Source: GH45 sp046704385 (lineage in GTDB: Bacteria; Bacteroidota; Bacteroidia; Bacteroidales; SZUA-534). From it: a DNA stretch of 9,764 nucleotides. The number at the start of each line of letters is the position of its first letter. The stretch's first letter is position 1. Position numbers and translations under genes: made by a program. The stretch covers positions 1-9,764 of the forward strand of contig JBJKSB010000028.1 of the NCBI GenBank assembly GCA_046704385.1, written 5' to 3'. The notes under the pieces are model-generated. The model saw only the letters and a program-made list of their open reading frames with translations, was not told where the DNA came from and ran no database searches. Below are positions 1-6,358 of the stretch, in pieces.

Positions 1-2
1 AT

Positions 3-295
3 GATAGAGCAGACCAAAGTGGTGATACGATATTGACAATTTTTGATTTTGATTTTAAATGGGCTATTTGCTTTACATTATCACAGGACGACGAAATATT
101 AAAAATTGAAAGATTTGTAAATTAAAAACGGCACACAATAATGGCTTATTAGAAATCTTAAAAACGAAGGATAAAATTATTTCGAACCAAATATACTCAA
201 CGCCCACATTTATCGTTAACAATAAAGTGTTGGATGGAAAATATGCCATTAACTATATCGAAGATGTAATTAAAAAAGAGTTTAACCTAAATTGA
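3..295 (+). pseudogene. 3' end of a thioredoxin-fold (DsbA-like) protein, probably frameshifted
   Basis: Frame 3 is open from the window edge to the stop at 123-125, and frame 2 is open from 110 to the TGA at 293-295. Reading frame 3 and switching to frame 2 near the A-rich run at 101-112 gives one continuous sequence of about 97 residues. The end of this sequence carries STPTFIVNNKVLDG, the cis-proline strand-turn-strand of DsbA/thioredoxin_4 domains, followed by a terminal helix (YAINYIEDVIKKEF). The CxxC half would lie upstream, outside the window. The frame change could be a true inactivating indel or a sequencing error in the A run. If real, this is a decayed periplasmic thiol-disulfide protein. 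The cis-Pro motif is seen directly; the family and the frameshift are inferred. Confidence 0.45.
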
Positions 296-300
296 TTCTA

Positions 301-1269
301 ATGCAGAGAACCAGAACAGTGAAATTTATTTTTTTAGTTATCATTGTTATTTTTATTTCATGTTCTAAAGAAATCATAGTCGATATTCCTGTAAAAGATT
401 ATAAATTGGTAGTTAATTCAACTATATCACCTTTTATCGCACCAAATCCACAAACCGTATTTGCTAAAGTAAATAGAAGCACACATATTACTGATACCGC
501 ATCAAATACAATATTATCAGATGCAACAGTTTGTCTGTTTGGAGATGGTGAAGTGATAGATACGCTGCTTTTTGTTGATTCATTAGGTATTTATGTTTTA
601 AATCGATTTTGGTTTCCAAATCAAGGAGTTGATTATGCTTTAAAAGCTGAGCATTCCGGTTATAAAACTGTTACAGCATCAACCAAGATACCAGAACAGG
701 TAAAAATTATTGACACTGTTGTAACCCCAATGGTGATGGTAAATGAGGCTGGTGATATTTTTAACGAGGTTGCACTTACTTTTAAAGATCCTCCTAATGA
801 AAAAAACTATTATGAAATTGTACTCTCAGTACCAGGAATAGATTATTATTCGAATGATTTGTATTATAGACTTTCTAGTTCGGATAAATTGATTTCACGA
901 GAAAATTATTATCCTCCTTTAGAGCGATTTGATATTGAAAAACCCAAATACCTTCTGTTTAGCGATGTTGGTATTGATGGTGAACAATATTGTATTAAAT
1001 TCAACTATAAGCCACCCCGTGCATTTGATGGTATAAATGGTAATTATCTTGAATCCCATATTATTTACTTTCAATTACGTAATGTACCTTTTGAATATTA
1101 TGCTTTTAAAACTGCATGGATTCAACAAACCAACAGTCAAATTGAAAATGTTCTTTATGGAGGTACTGAACCACAAAATATATATACCAACATCGAAAAT
1201 GGGTACGGATTGTTTTCCGGGTTTAATTACGATGATGGATCAATTTTTATTGATGAAATTAAATACTAG
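301..1269 (+). CDS. DUF4249 family outer-membrane lipoprotein
   Basis: A 322-residue protein if started at ATG 301. An in-frame TTG at 292 would add three residues but overlaps the stop of the upstream remnant and is less likely. The N terminus is a lipoprotein signal: basic MQRTRTVK, a hydrophobic stretch at about 9-19, then IFISCSKE with Cys21 as the lipidation site. The mature protein is beta-rich and has the layout of DUF4249, a Bacteroidota family of lipoproteins encoded beside TonB-dependent receptors. It opens with a VNSTISP-type strand, has an early Ig-like region with SDATVCLFGDG and DSLGIYVL, and a long C-terminal beta domain. The next gene, 42 bp downstream, is such a receptor, so this is probably the surface-exposed partner in substrate capture, analogous to but not homologous with SusD. 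The substrate cannot be read from the sequence. Confidence 0.8.
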   Translation: MQRTRTVKFIFLVIIVIFISCSKEIIVDIPVKDYKLVVNSTISPFIAPNPQTVFAKVNRSTHITDTASNTILSDATVCLFGDGEVIDTLLFVDSLGIYVLNRFWFPNQGVDYALKAEHSGYKTVTASTKIPEQVKIIDTVVTPMVMVNEAGDIFNEVALTFKDPPNEKNYYEIVLSVPGIDYYSNDLYYRLSSSDKLISRENYYPPLERFDIEKPKYLLFSDVGIDGEQYCIKFNYKPPRAFDGINGNYLESHIIYFQLRNVPFEYYAFKTAWIQQTNSQIENVLYGGTEPQNIYTNIENGYGLFSGFNYDDGSIFIDEIKY

Positions 1270-1311
1270 CTTAAATATTTTATAACCATTCGTTTTTCCA
1301 AATAAAGTTCC

Positions 1312-3621
1312 ATGAAACCTATACTGTTAATTTTTACTCTCTTTTTTCTTGCTAAAATATTTGCACAGAATCCTTCATATAAAAACATAAACGGTTTTGT
1401 TTTCGACAAATCCACCAATGAAGCTTTAATTGGTGCAACAGTATTTACTTCGAATGAATATGGTGTTGTTACAGATAAAGCAGGGTATTTCAGTTTTTCA
1501 GTCCCCTTAAACGCTGATACCTTGATAATATCATTTGTTGGATACGCAACCCAAAAAATTTTAATTCAAGATGGAAGCAATATAAACATATATTTGGAGG
1601 CAGGTCTTGAAATAGAAGAGGTAATGGTTAGAAATGAATTTGTTTCACGACCGGAAATTGGGGTGAATCGTATTCAAATAAAACAAATTAAGAACCTTCC
1701 AATGCTTTTTGGTGAAACTGATATTATAAAAAGTTTCCAACAAATGCCTGGAGTTCAATCAGGTGGTGAAGGAAAAAGCGAGCTATATGTGAGGGGAGGC
1801 AGCCCGGATCAAAACCTTATTTTGTTAGATAATGTACCCCTATATTATGTGTCGCATTTTGGAGGTTTTTTCTCAATATTTAATGCTGACATTATAAATG
1901 ATGTAATACTAATAAAAGGTGGGTTTCCAGCGCGATATGGTAGCCGATTATCTTCAGTTTTGGATATTACCATGCGTGATGGTAATATGAATAGCTTTGG
2001 AATGCAGGGCACAATAGGTTTATTATCTACTAAAATAGCAATAGAAGCTCCTATTATTAAGCAGAAAAGTTCATTTGTAGTTTCAGCCCGTAGTAGTTTG
2101 CTGCCAATATTCAGACTTATAGGTTCAGGTCTCAATTATTCCTTTTATGACATTAATGCCAAAGCAAATTTTATTATTAACAACAAAAATCATATTTTCT
2201 TTAGTTTTTATACCGGAACCGATAAGGTTAAAACAAATTTGGGTGAAAATAATTTTTCTGTAACGCAGCAAAATGTTAATTGGGGCAATATAATGGGCAG
2301 TCTTCGATTAAATCAGATATGGAGTAACAGTTTGTTTTCAAATTTAATTTTATATAATACCAAGTACAGGTATAAAACACACTATTCTTATCAAAGTAAT
2401 GTTGATTCAATTAGCAAGTCATATTCAAATGACCTGTTATCTGCAATAAATGATTATGGACTAAATTACAACTTTCATCATTCAATAAATAATAATTTAA
2501 AATTCAAATATGGGTTACAAAGTATTTTACACAAATTCAATCCAAATGATGAAGTAGTAAAACAGTCTGGAACCGGAATAGAATCAATAAATAAAAGTTA
2601 CAATTCTGAAATAAATGCTTTTGAAAATGCAATTTATATAGAATCCCATGTTAATACGGCCTTAATATCAGCAAATATAGGTTTGCGATATGTAAATTAT
2701 ATTCAAAGTAGCAACGTCTTTAATTCAATTGAACCGAGGGTTACATTGAGCTATAACCTTACTGATAACTTTTCATTCAAATATGGCTATTCATATATGC
2801 AGCAATTTGTTCATTTACTTTCTTATTCAGGAACAGGGCTACCGTCAGATTACTGGATGCCCTCCACCTTAAATATTAAACCCGAGAATTCTCATCAAAA
2901 TGCAGCTGGGTTCTCTTGGTTAATGGCTGACAAGCAAATAAATTTTACCACTGAAATGTACTACAAAACTATGGATAACCTTATTGCCTTTTCACCAGGC
3001 AGTTCACTTTCAGGTCACCTTTCCAATTGGGAAGGGTTAGTAGAAAAGGGAGGTAAGGGTAAAAATTATGGCCTTGAGTTTTTTTTTCAAAAAACTCAAG
3101 GTAAAACAACGGGTTGGACAGGTTTAACTATTTCAAGGTCAACCCGTCAATTCAACAATCTAAATAACAGCAATACCTACTTTTTTAAATTTGATAGACT
3201 AATTGACTTTAGTTTTGTTATGGTGCATAATATTAAGCCCGGCATATCGCTTTCCGGTACATGGACTTATGGTTCAGGTTACCCTGTAACCTTGGCAAGT
3301 GAAATGTATCAGTTTGAGAATAAAGATGTTTTCGTTTATGATGAAAAAAATTCTTATCGCATGAATCCTTATCATCGCTTAGATTTAGGGGTAAATTTTA
3401 CAAAAAAAACCAATTGGGGTGAGCGTGTTTGGAATATAAGTATATTAAATGTTTACAATAGGCATAATCCATATTTCTATTATTATGAAAGAGATGATAT
3501 TTTTAGAGATATAACAACTGATCATAGTCATGGTATTGAAAGTGTAAAAAGCGAACTAAAACTAAAACAATTTAGTTTGTTCAGCATTTTACCAACATTT
3601 AGTTACAGCTTTAAATTTTAA
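1312..3621 (+). CDS. TonB-dependent receptor with N-terminal CarboxypepD_reg-like domain
   Basis: A 769-residue outer-membrane transporter. Residues 1-18 are a Sec signal peptide ending KIFA before QNPS. Residues about 26-105 form the CarboxypepD_reg-like beta-sandwich usual in Bacteroidota receptors (INGFVFDKSTNEALIGATV, then TDKAGYFSFSVP and ISFVGYATQKI). The plug domain spans about 118-225 and shows IIKSFQQMPGVQSGGEG, ELYVRGGSPDQNLILLDNVP, and GGFPARYGSRLSSVLDI. The remainder is a beta-barrel ending in an aromatic strand (FSYSFKF), as expected for BAM-assembled proteins. No TonB box can be assigned with confidence. It would move a ligand across the outer membrane using TonB-ExbBD energy. 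It lies between the DUF4249 lipoprotein and a small barrel protein, with gaps of 42 and 10 bp, suggesting one operon. It is shorter than typical SusC proteins (about 1000 aa), so it belongs to the non-SusC receptor group paired with DUF4249. Confidence 0.9.
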   Translation: MKPILLIFTLFFLAKIFAQNPSYKNINGFVFDKSTNEALIGATVFTSNEYGVVTDKAGYFSFSVPLNADTLIISFVGYATQKILIQDGSNINIYLEAGLEIEEVMVRNEFVSRPEIGVNRIQIKQIKNLPMLFGETDIIKSFQQMPGVQSGGEGKSELYVRGGSPDQNLILLDNVPLYYVSHFGGFFSIFNADIINDVILIKGGFPARYGSRLSSVLDITMRDGNMNSFGMQGTIGLLSTKIAIEAPIIKQKSSFVVSARSSLLPIFRLIGSGLNYSFYDINAKANFIINNKNHIFFSFYTGTDKVKTNLGENNFSVTQQNVNWGNIMGSLRLNQIWSNSLFSNLILYNTKYRYKTHYSYQSNVDSISKSYSNDLLSAINDYGLNYNFHHSINNNLKFKYGLQSILHKFNPNDEVVKQSGTGIESINKSYNSEINAFENAIYIESHVNTALISANIGLRYVNYIQSSNVFNSIEPRVTLSYNLTDNFSFKYGYSYMQQFVHLLSYSGTGLPSDYWMPSTLNIKPENSHQNAAGFSWLMADKQINFTTEMYYKTMDNLIAFSPGSSLSGHLSNWEGLVEKGGKGKNYGLEFFFQKTQGKTTGWTGLTISRSTRQFNNLNNSNTYFFKFDRLIDFSFVMVHNIKPGISLSGTWTYGSGYPVTLASEMYQFENKDVFVYDEKNSYRMNPYHRLDLGVNFTKKTNWGERVWNISILNVYNRHNPYFYYYERDDIFRDITTDHSHGIESVKSELKLKQFSLFSILPTFSYSFKF
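3072..3101. repeat. 13-bp perfect inverted repeat inside the receptor gene
   Basis: CCTTGAGTTTTTT at 3072-3084 is exactly complementary to AAAAAACTCAAGG at 3089-3101, with a 4-nt TTTC loop. It lies in codons for about residues 587-597 (LEFFFQKTQGK) of the receptor barrel. As RNA it would form a stable stem-loop. It resembles the stem of an intrinsic terminator, but the T-run is inside the stem and none follows the 3' arm. It may be a product of amino-acid and codon choice. Confidence 0.6.
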
Positions 3622-3631
3622 AAGAAAAAAA

Positions 3632-4177
3632 ATGTCAAAAAAACTTTTTATTATATCACTGTTTACATTTACTTCAATTTTTAGTTTTAGTCAAGTTTTT
3701 ATTGGACTTACAGGTAACTTTTCTAAAAACACTGATAAAAATTCTCAATTTGAAAAATTGATTGGTTTCACTATAAATCCAGGGTATCATGTTTTAGATA
3801 ACCTAAACATTAGTCTCTTATATTCTTTAGGCAAACGCATACCATCAATTGTAGATCAAAATATTGCCGCTTATGGATTAAATATAGAATATTATTTAAG
3901 TGCTAGTAAAATTAAACCTTTTATTGGCATAATTGGGGCTTATACAACCAGTCAAAACAAAGATGAAATTAATGGTGTCCCATTAGCAAAAGAAAAAGGA
4001 TATTTAATCTCCCCCACTTTAGGTTTGAATATCTCACCTTCAGAAAACTGGCATTTCAGTATTAATGCTAAATACGATTTATATTCTTTTGACAATCCAT
4101 TGCGTTTTATCACATTAAATGCAGGAATAAGATATTATCTAAATTTCAAAAAGGTTTCAAGTAAGCATAGTGAATGA
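3632..4177 (+). CDS. small outer-membrane beta-barrel protein (OMP_b-brl type)
   Basis: A 181-residue protein starting 10 bp after the receptor stop, so probably co-transcribed. Residues 1-20 are a signal peptide (MSKKLFIISLFTFTSIFSFS) before QVFIGLTGNF, the first strand. Alternating hydrophobic/polar strands with short turns follow: TINPGYHVLDNLNISLLYSLG, NIEYYLS, PFIGIIGAY, SPTLGLNIS, SINAKYDLYSF and ITLNAGIRYYLNF. This fits an 8-10 stranded barrel with periplasmic turns. The chain runs about ten residues past the last strand (KKVSSKHSE), an unusual tail for a BAM substrate. No specific function is recognised. Position suggests it accompanies the receptor/lipoprotein pair. The frame stays open beyond the TGA for 77 codons through the 21-bp repeat array. 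Confidence 0.75.
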   Translation: MSKKLFIISLFTFTSIFSFSQVFIGLTGNFSKNTDKNSQFEKLIGFTINPGYHVLDNLNISLLYSLGKRIPSIVDQNIAAYGLNIEYYLSASKIKPFIGIIGAYTTSQNKDEINGVPLAKEKGYLISPTLGLNISPSENWHFSINAKYDLYSFDNPLRFITLNAGIRYYLNFKKVSSKHSE

Positions 4178-4187
4178 ATTTACTATT

Positions 4188-4375
4188 CAAGAGTCCATTT
4201 TACCATCCATGGTGCGCATTTTCCCAATCAAGCCGTCCATTTTCCCGGTCAAGAAGTGCAACTTACCAACCAAGGGTTACATTTTCCCATCCAAGGGGTC
4301 CAATTTCCCATTAAAGAAATACATTTAACCGGTCAAGGAATCCAATTTCCCAATCAAGGGCTTTATTTTACCTTT
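4188..4375. repeat. degenerate 21-bp tandem repeat, about nine units
   Basis: Units begin at 4188, 4208, 4229, 4250, 4271, 4292, 4313, 4334 and 4355. The step is 21 bp except the first, which is 20. The approximate consensus is CAAGGNGTNCATTTTCCCAAT; CAAG and the TTTNCC core are the most constant parts. A 21-bp period equals two helical turns and also seven codons. In the frame of the preceding barrel gene it would encode heptads like HFPNQGV; a second frame is also nearly open (IFPVKKC-like). The array fills most of the 316 bp between the barrel gene and the next start. There are no spacers, so it is not a CRISPR. The function is unknown. Confidence 0.85.
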
Positions 4376-4462
4376 TTACTGGAATATTTAACAATATTTT
4401 TTCATGGTTAATAGTTATAAAAATTGTAAATTGTTTTCACAATCAAATTACAAACCAGCCTA

Positions 4463-4475
4463 CCTGTATAACAGG
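4463..4475. promoter_or_regulatory. short perfect inverted repeat in the leader of the next gene
   Basis: CCTGT at 4463-4467 and ACAGG at 4471-4475 flank ATA, 18 bp before ATG 4494. It could be an operator half-site pair or a small leader hairpin. A 5-bp arm is weak evidence, and no clear TAnnTTTG promoter is seen upstream. Confidence 0.25.
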
Positions 4476-4493
4476 CACAAATCTTACACAAAA

Positions 4494-5153
4494 ATGTCAA
4501 CAAATCTTGAAAAATCAGAATCAAAGTTCATGGAACGTGCGCGTACTGCACTAGCAAATGCATCAAATCATCCTGAAATTAAAACAGCACTTGCCGATTA
4601 TGGTATGGATGATAAGAAACTTGCAGAAGGCAATAAACTTTATACCAACACTAAAAACGTGTGGGAAATGAATAAGAAAGAAGATACAGAAAGTTCAGTT
4701 GCCCTGAATTCATATAAAGGAAAATACAACGAGTTTTCATCACTCTTCAAACGTCACCGTAACCAAACCCTTATTTACTTCAAAAAACAACCAGATATTC
4801 TAATTACTCTTGGTGTAAAAGGTCGCTTCCCGGCTAAGTACAACGACTTTTTTGATAAAGTGGGTCAATTTTACAAAGGAATAAAAAACAATGCGGCAAT
4901 ACAGACCCAAATGGACCTTATAAAAGTTACCTCATCTATAGTAAATAAATGCCTGACATTGCTAAAGGATTTATTAGCTGAACGCTCAAACTATGACAAA
5001 GAATTAAGTGAATCGCAAGATGCCACCAAATCAAAAGATGCAGCATTGCTGGAACTCAAAGAATGGATGGAAGATTTTGATGCAATTGCAAAAGTTGCAT
5101 TATATGACAACCCACAATTATTAGAATCGCTCGGCATTTTTGTCCGCAGCTAG
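4494..5153 (+). CDS. uncharacterised helical protein with internal duplication
   Basis: A 219-residue protein from ATG 4494 (MSTNLEK). The frame extends up to ATG 4404, but those 30 residues (MVNSYKNCKL...) look like translated leader and lie next to the repeat array, so the inner start is preferred. There is no signal peptide or membrane segment; the chain is charged and almost entirely helical. Two halves align by eye at an offset of about 107 residues. Residues about 25-110 end with QPDILITLGVKG, and residues about 132-217 end with NPQLLESLGIFV. A coiled-coil-like segment around 170-190 links to a conserved-looking LKEWMEDFDAIAKVALYDNPQLLESLGI end. It resembles a widespread Bacteroidota group of hypothetical proteins with this terminal motif, but no function is known to me. 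Its TAG stop overlaps the start of an attC-like hairpin, suggesting it was once cassette-borne. Confidence 0.75.
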   Translation: MSTNLEKSESKFMERARTALANASNHPEIKTALADYGMDDKKLAEGNKLYTNTKNVWEMNKKEDTESSVALNSYKGKYNEFSSLFKRHRNQTLIYFKKQPDILITLGVKGRFPAKYNDFFDKVGQFYKGIKNNAAIQTQMDLIKVTSSIVNKCLTLLKDLLAERSNYDKELSESQDATKSKDAALLELKEWMEDFDAIAKVALYDNPQLLESLGIFVRS

Positions 5154-5229
5154 CCAACGCTATTGCAGGCACATTGCCAAAGCCCCGTCACACATCCCTA
5201 CGGTAAAGCTTTGTCAAAGAGCCTGCAAT
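5153..5229. other. attC-like hairpin lacking its final R' arm
   Basis: It begins with GCCAAC (5153-5158, R''-like), overlapping the stop codon of the upstream gene. Arms 5162-5183 and 5208-5229 are complementary at 19 of 22 positions (ATTGCAGGC pairs with GCCTGCAAT, GCTTTG with CAAAGC). A nested CCGT (5185-5188)/ACGG (5200-5203) pair lies in the loop. This is the layout of the three sites downstream, but the expected GTTGGC a few bases after 5229 is absent. It is probably a decayed attC site, although it would also work as a transcription-terminating hairpin. The 5230-5290 stretch that follows is AT-rich and shows nothing else. Confidence 0.55.
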
Positions 5230-5290
5230 TTCCATCACACAATCAGAATTTAGTTTTCCAAAATATCTTTTTTTTAATTAAAGCTCAGCC

Positions 5291-5418
5291 TACAACCCAC
5301 AATAAATGCTATGCTTCCAACCTGCTTATTTGAAAGTTTTGTTATATTTATAAACGTATGAACCAAACTCTAAAAATAGTAGTAATTAATACGCACAGCG
5401 TTTATTGTAAACGTTAGC
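5291..5418. other. attC-like recombination site A
   Basis: R''-like TACAAC at 5291-5296, CC spacer, then L'' at 5299-5314 (ACAATAAATGCTATGC). L'' pairs 14/16 with L' at 5393-5408 (GCACAGCGTTTATTGT). A 4-nt spacer AAAC follows, then R' GTTAGC at 5413-5418. Length is 128 bp. The left spacer is 2 nt and the right 4 nt, an asymmetry shared with sites B and C and typical of attC strand discrimination. AACCCACAATA at 5294-5304 is identical to site C. R'' and R' are not complementary to each other, as expected when the cassettes on the two sides differ. With the neighbouring hairpin, this accounts for most of the gene-free 5154-5488 stretch. Confidence 0.7.
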
Positions 5419-5464
5419 AAACATAAAAGAGCTGCAACAACATTCAAATCGTCATTGATTTCCT

Positions 5465-5472
5465 TATCTTTG
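5465..5472 (+). promoter_or_regulatory. Bacteroidota-type -7 promoter element
   Basis: TATCTTTG matches the TAnnTTTG -7 consensus of Bacteroidota, 16 bp before ATG 5489. The -33 region (about 5441-5446) is a poor match to TTTG. It would let the toxin-antitoxin cassette be expressed from its own promoter, as is usual for such cassettes in integron arrays. Confidence 0.5.
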
Positions 5473-5488
5473 CAAAAAAGGATAGAAT

Positions 5489-5746
5489 ATGAAAGGAATG
5501 ATAAATATAGAATATCCGGAATCATTAGCTAATGCATTAAGACTTAGCGGTAAAGATTTTGCATCAGAAATGAAAACAAGTTCTTTAGTGAAGTTATATG
5601 AACTTGGTAAGGTCTCATCTGGAGTTGCAGCAAGAGTTTTAGGATTATCAAGACTTGATTTTCTTGAATTACTTGCCAAATACAATGTTTCGGTTCTCGG
5701 TGGATACAATACTGATGATTTAAATGACGATATTGCAAATGCCTAA
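5489..5746 (+). CDS. UPF0175 family antitoxin
   Basis: An 85-residue protein matching UPF0175: N-terminal INIEYPESLANALRLSGKDFASEMK, then a predicted helix-turn-helix at about 41-60 (KVSSGVAARVLGLSRLDFLE), and a short acidic tail with NVSVLGGY. ATG 5489 is preferred because AAGGA lies about 7 bp upstream; a second ATG at 5498 sits too close to its own AAGGA. The family is paired with DUF3368 PIN-like proteins. Here the antitoxin is first and its stop overlaps the toxin start by 8 bp (ATGCCTAA). The protein would bind and neutralise the toxin and probably repress its own promoter. Antitoxin action is inferred from family and gene pairing. Confidence 0.85.
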   Translation: MKGMINIEYPESLANALRLSGKDFASEMKTSSLVKLYELGKVSSGVAARVLGLSRLDFLELLAKYNVSVLGGYNTDDLNDDIANA

Positions 5747-6221
5747 GATTGTTTCAAATACCACACCGATTATATCTCTATTAAAACTAAATCGACTAGA
5801 ATTATTACAAAGACTTTATAAACAGATTTACATTCCAAGTGCAGTATATAACGAGATTGAAGCAGGAAAAGCAAAAGGATATTACAAAGATTTATCCAGA
5901 ATTGATTGGATAAAAATTACAAAAATACAAGACAAACAAGCTGTTAAATACTTTCTGGATTTAGATGCAGGAGAAGCAGAAGCAATTGTATTAGCGACTG
6001 AATTAAACGCTGACTTAATAATTCTTGACGAGAAACTTGGCAGATTTCATGCAAAGCATGCAGATTTGAAAGTTACTGGAACAATTGGAATTCTAATAAA
6101 AGCAAAATCTGAAGGATTAATTGAAAAAATAAAACCATTAATAACCGAATTGACTGATAAGGAAGTTTGGATTAGCGAAAAACTCAAAAAAGAAATTCTT
6201 AAAAAGGTCGGAGAAGAATAA
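5739..6221 (+). CDS. DUF3368 family PIN-like toxin
   Basis: A 160-residue protein from ATG 5739 (MPKIVSNTTPI). The frame opens at ATG 5724, but the inner start gives the family N terminus and the usual 8-bp overlap with the antitoxin. It has the PIN-fold pattern: VSNTTPIISLL at 5-15, IPSAVYNEIEAG with Glu39, LDLDAGEAEAIVLA with Glu79/Glu81, and LIILDEKLGR with Asp97. Family members are predicted metal-dependent RNases. The first catalytic Asp of the PIN fold is Asn7 here (SNTTP), a change I believe is common in DUF3368. The metal site may therefore differ from VapC. The C-terminal TGTIGILIKAKSEGLI segment is also typical. It stabilises its cassette if active; activity is inferred. Confidence 0.85.
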   Translation: MPKIVSNTTPIISLLKLNRLELLQRLYKQIYIPSAVYNEIEAGKAKGYYKDLSRIDWIKITKIQDKQAVKYFLDLDAGEAEAIVLATELNADLIILDEKLGRFHAKHADLKVTGTIGILIKAKSEGLIEKIKPLITELTDKEVWISEKLKKEILKKVGEE

Positions 6222-6229
6222 TTACGTTT

Positions 6230-6358
6230 GCTAACAAACGCTTAAACGTAATTGTGCCAAGGGATTCCGGGCTTTTTGTTTTCAAAACAACGAATGAGTA
6301 AATTTAAGCCAACAATAATAAATTAAATGGCACAACTACGTCTAGCGCTGACGTTACC
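6230..6358. other. attC-like recombination site B
   Basis: R'' GCTAAC at 6230-6235. L'' at 6246-6259 (ACGTAATTGTGCCA) pairs 13/14 with L' at 6328-6341 (TGGCACAACTACGT). An extra CGCT (6239-6242)/AGCG (6344-6347) pair lies outside it. R' is GTTACC at 6353-6358. Length is 129 bp. Spacers between R box and first pair are 3 nt left and 5 nt right, the same 2-nt asymmetry as sites A and C. The central part contains GGCTT (6270-6274)/AAGCC (6306-6310) and a compact TTGTTTT/AAAACAA repeat at 6276-6290. Confidence 0.75.

Larger units (their letters stand above)
5414..6353 (+). mobile_element. integron-type gene cassette 1 (toxin-antitoxin)
   Basis: Bounds are set by the G^TT point in the R' boxes of sites A and B. 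The 940-bp unit contains the UPF0175/DUF3368 pair and ends in site B. GTTAGCAAAC at its left boundary (5413-5422) is the exact reverse complement of GTTTGCTAAC at the start of its terminal site (6226-6235). On circularisation these would form one matched attC stem. Confidence 0.65.

Noticed and set aside
292..300. TTG start for the DUF4249 lipoprotein
   Set aside because: It overlaps the preceding stop, and ATG 301 directly precedes a good lipoprotein signal.
1037..2135. Short open frames inside the DUF4249 and receptor genes (1037-1285 +, 1845-2135 -, also 7373-7558 - inside thsB1)
   Set aside because: All overlap confident genes in other frames and have no recognisable features.
4188..4375. 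Regular 21-bp repeats as a possible CRISPR array
   Set aside because: The units are directly adjacent and degenerate, with no unique spacers of constant length and no cas gene nearby.
4178..4411. Stop-codon readthrough extending the barrel protein into the heptad repeat
   Set aside because: An open frame follows automatically once one repeat unit lacks a stop. Two of three frames are largely open. A barrel would also normally end at its last strand. Kept only as a hypothesis.
4404..4493. Upstream ATG 4404 as start of the 4494-5153 gene
   Set aside because: The extra 30 residues are compositionally unlike the rest and cover the inverted repeat of the leader. ATG 4494 has a better A-rich leader and a natural N terminus.
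5464..5738. Reverse-strand open frames opposite the antitoxin
   Set aside because: They lie antisense to a well-recognised UPF0175 gene, show no family pattern, and are shadows.
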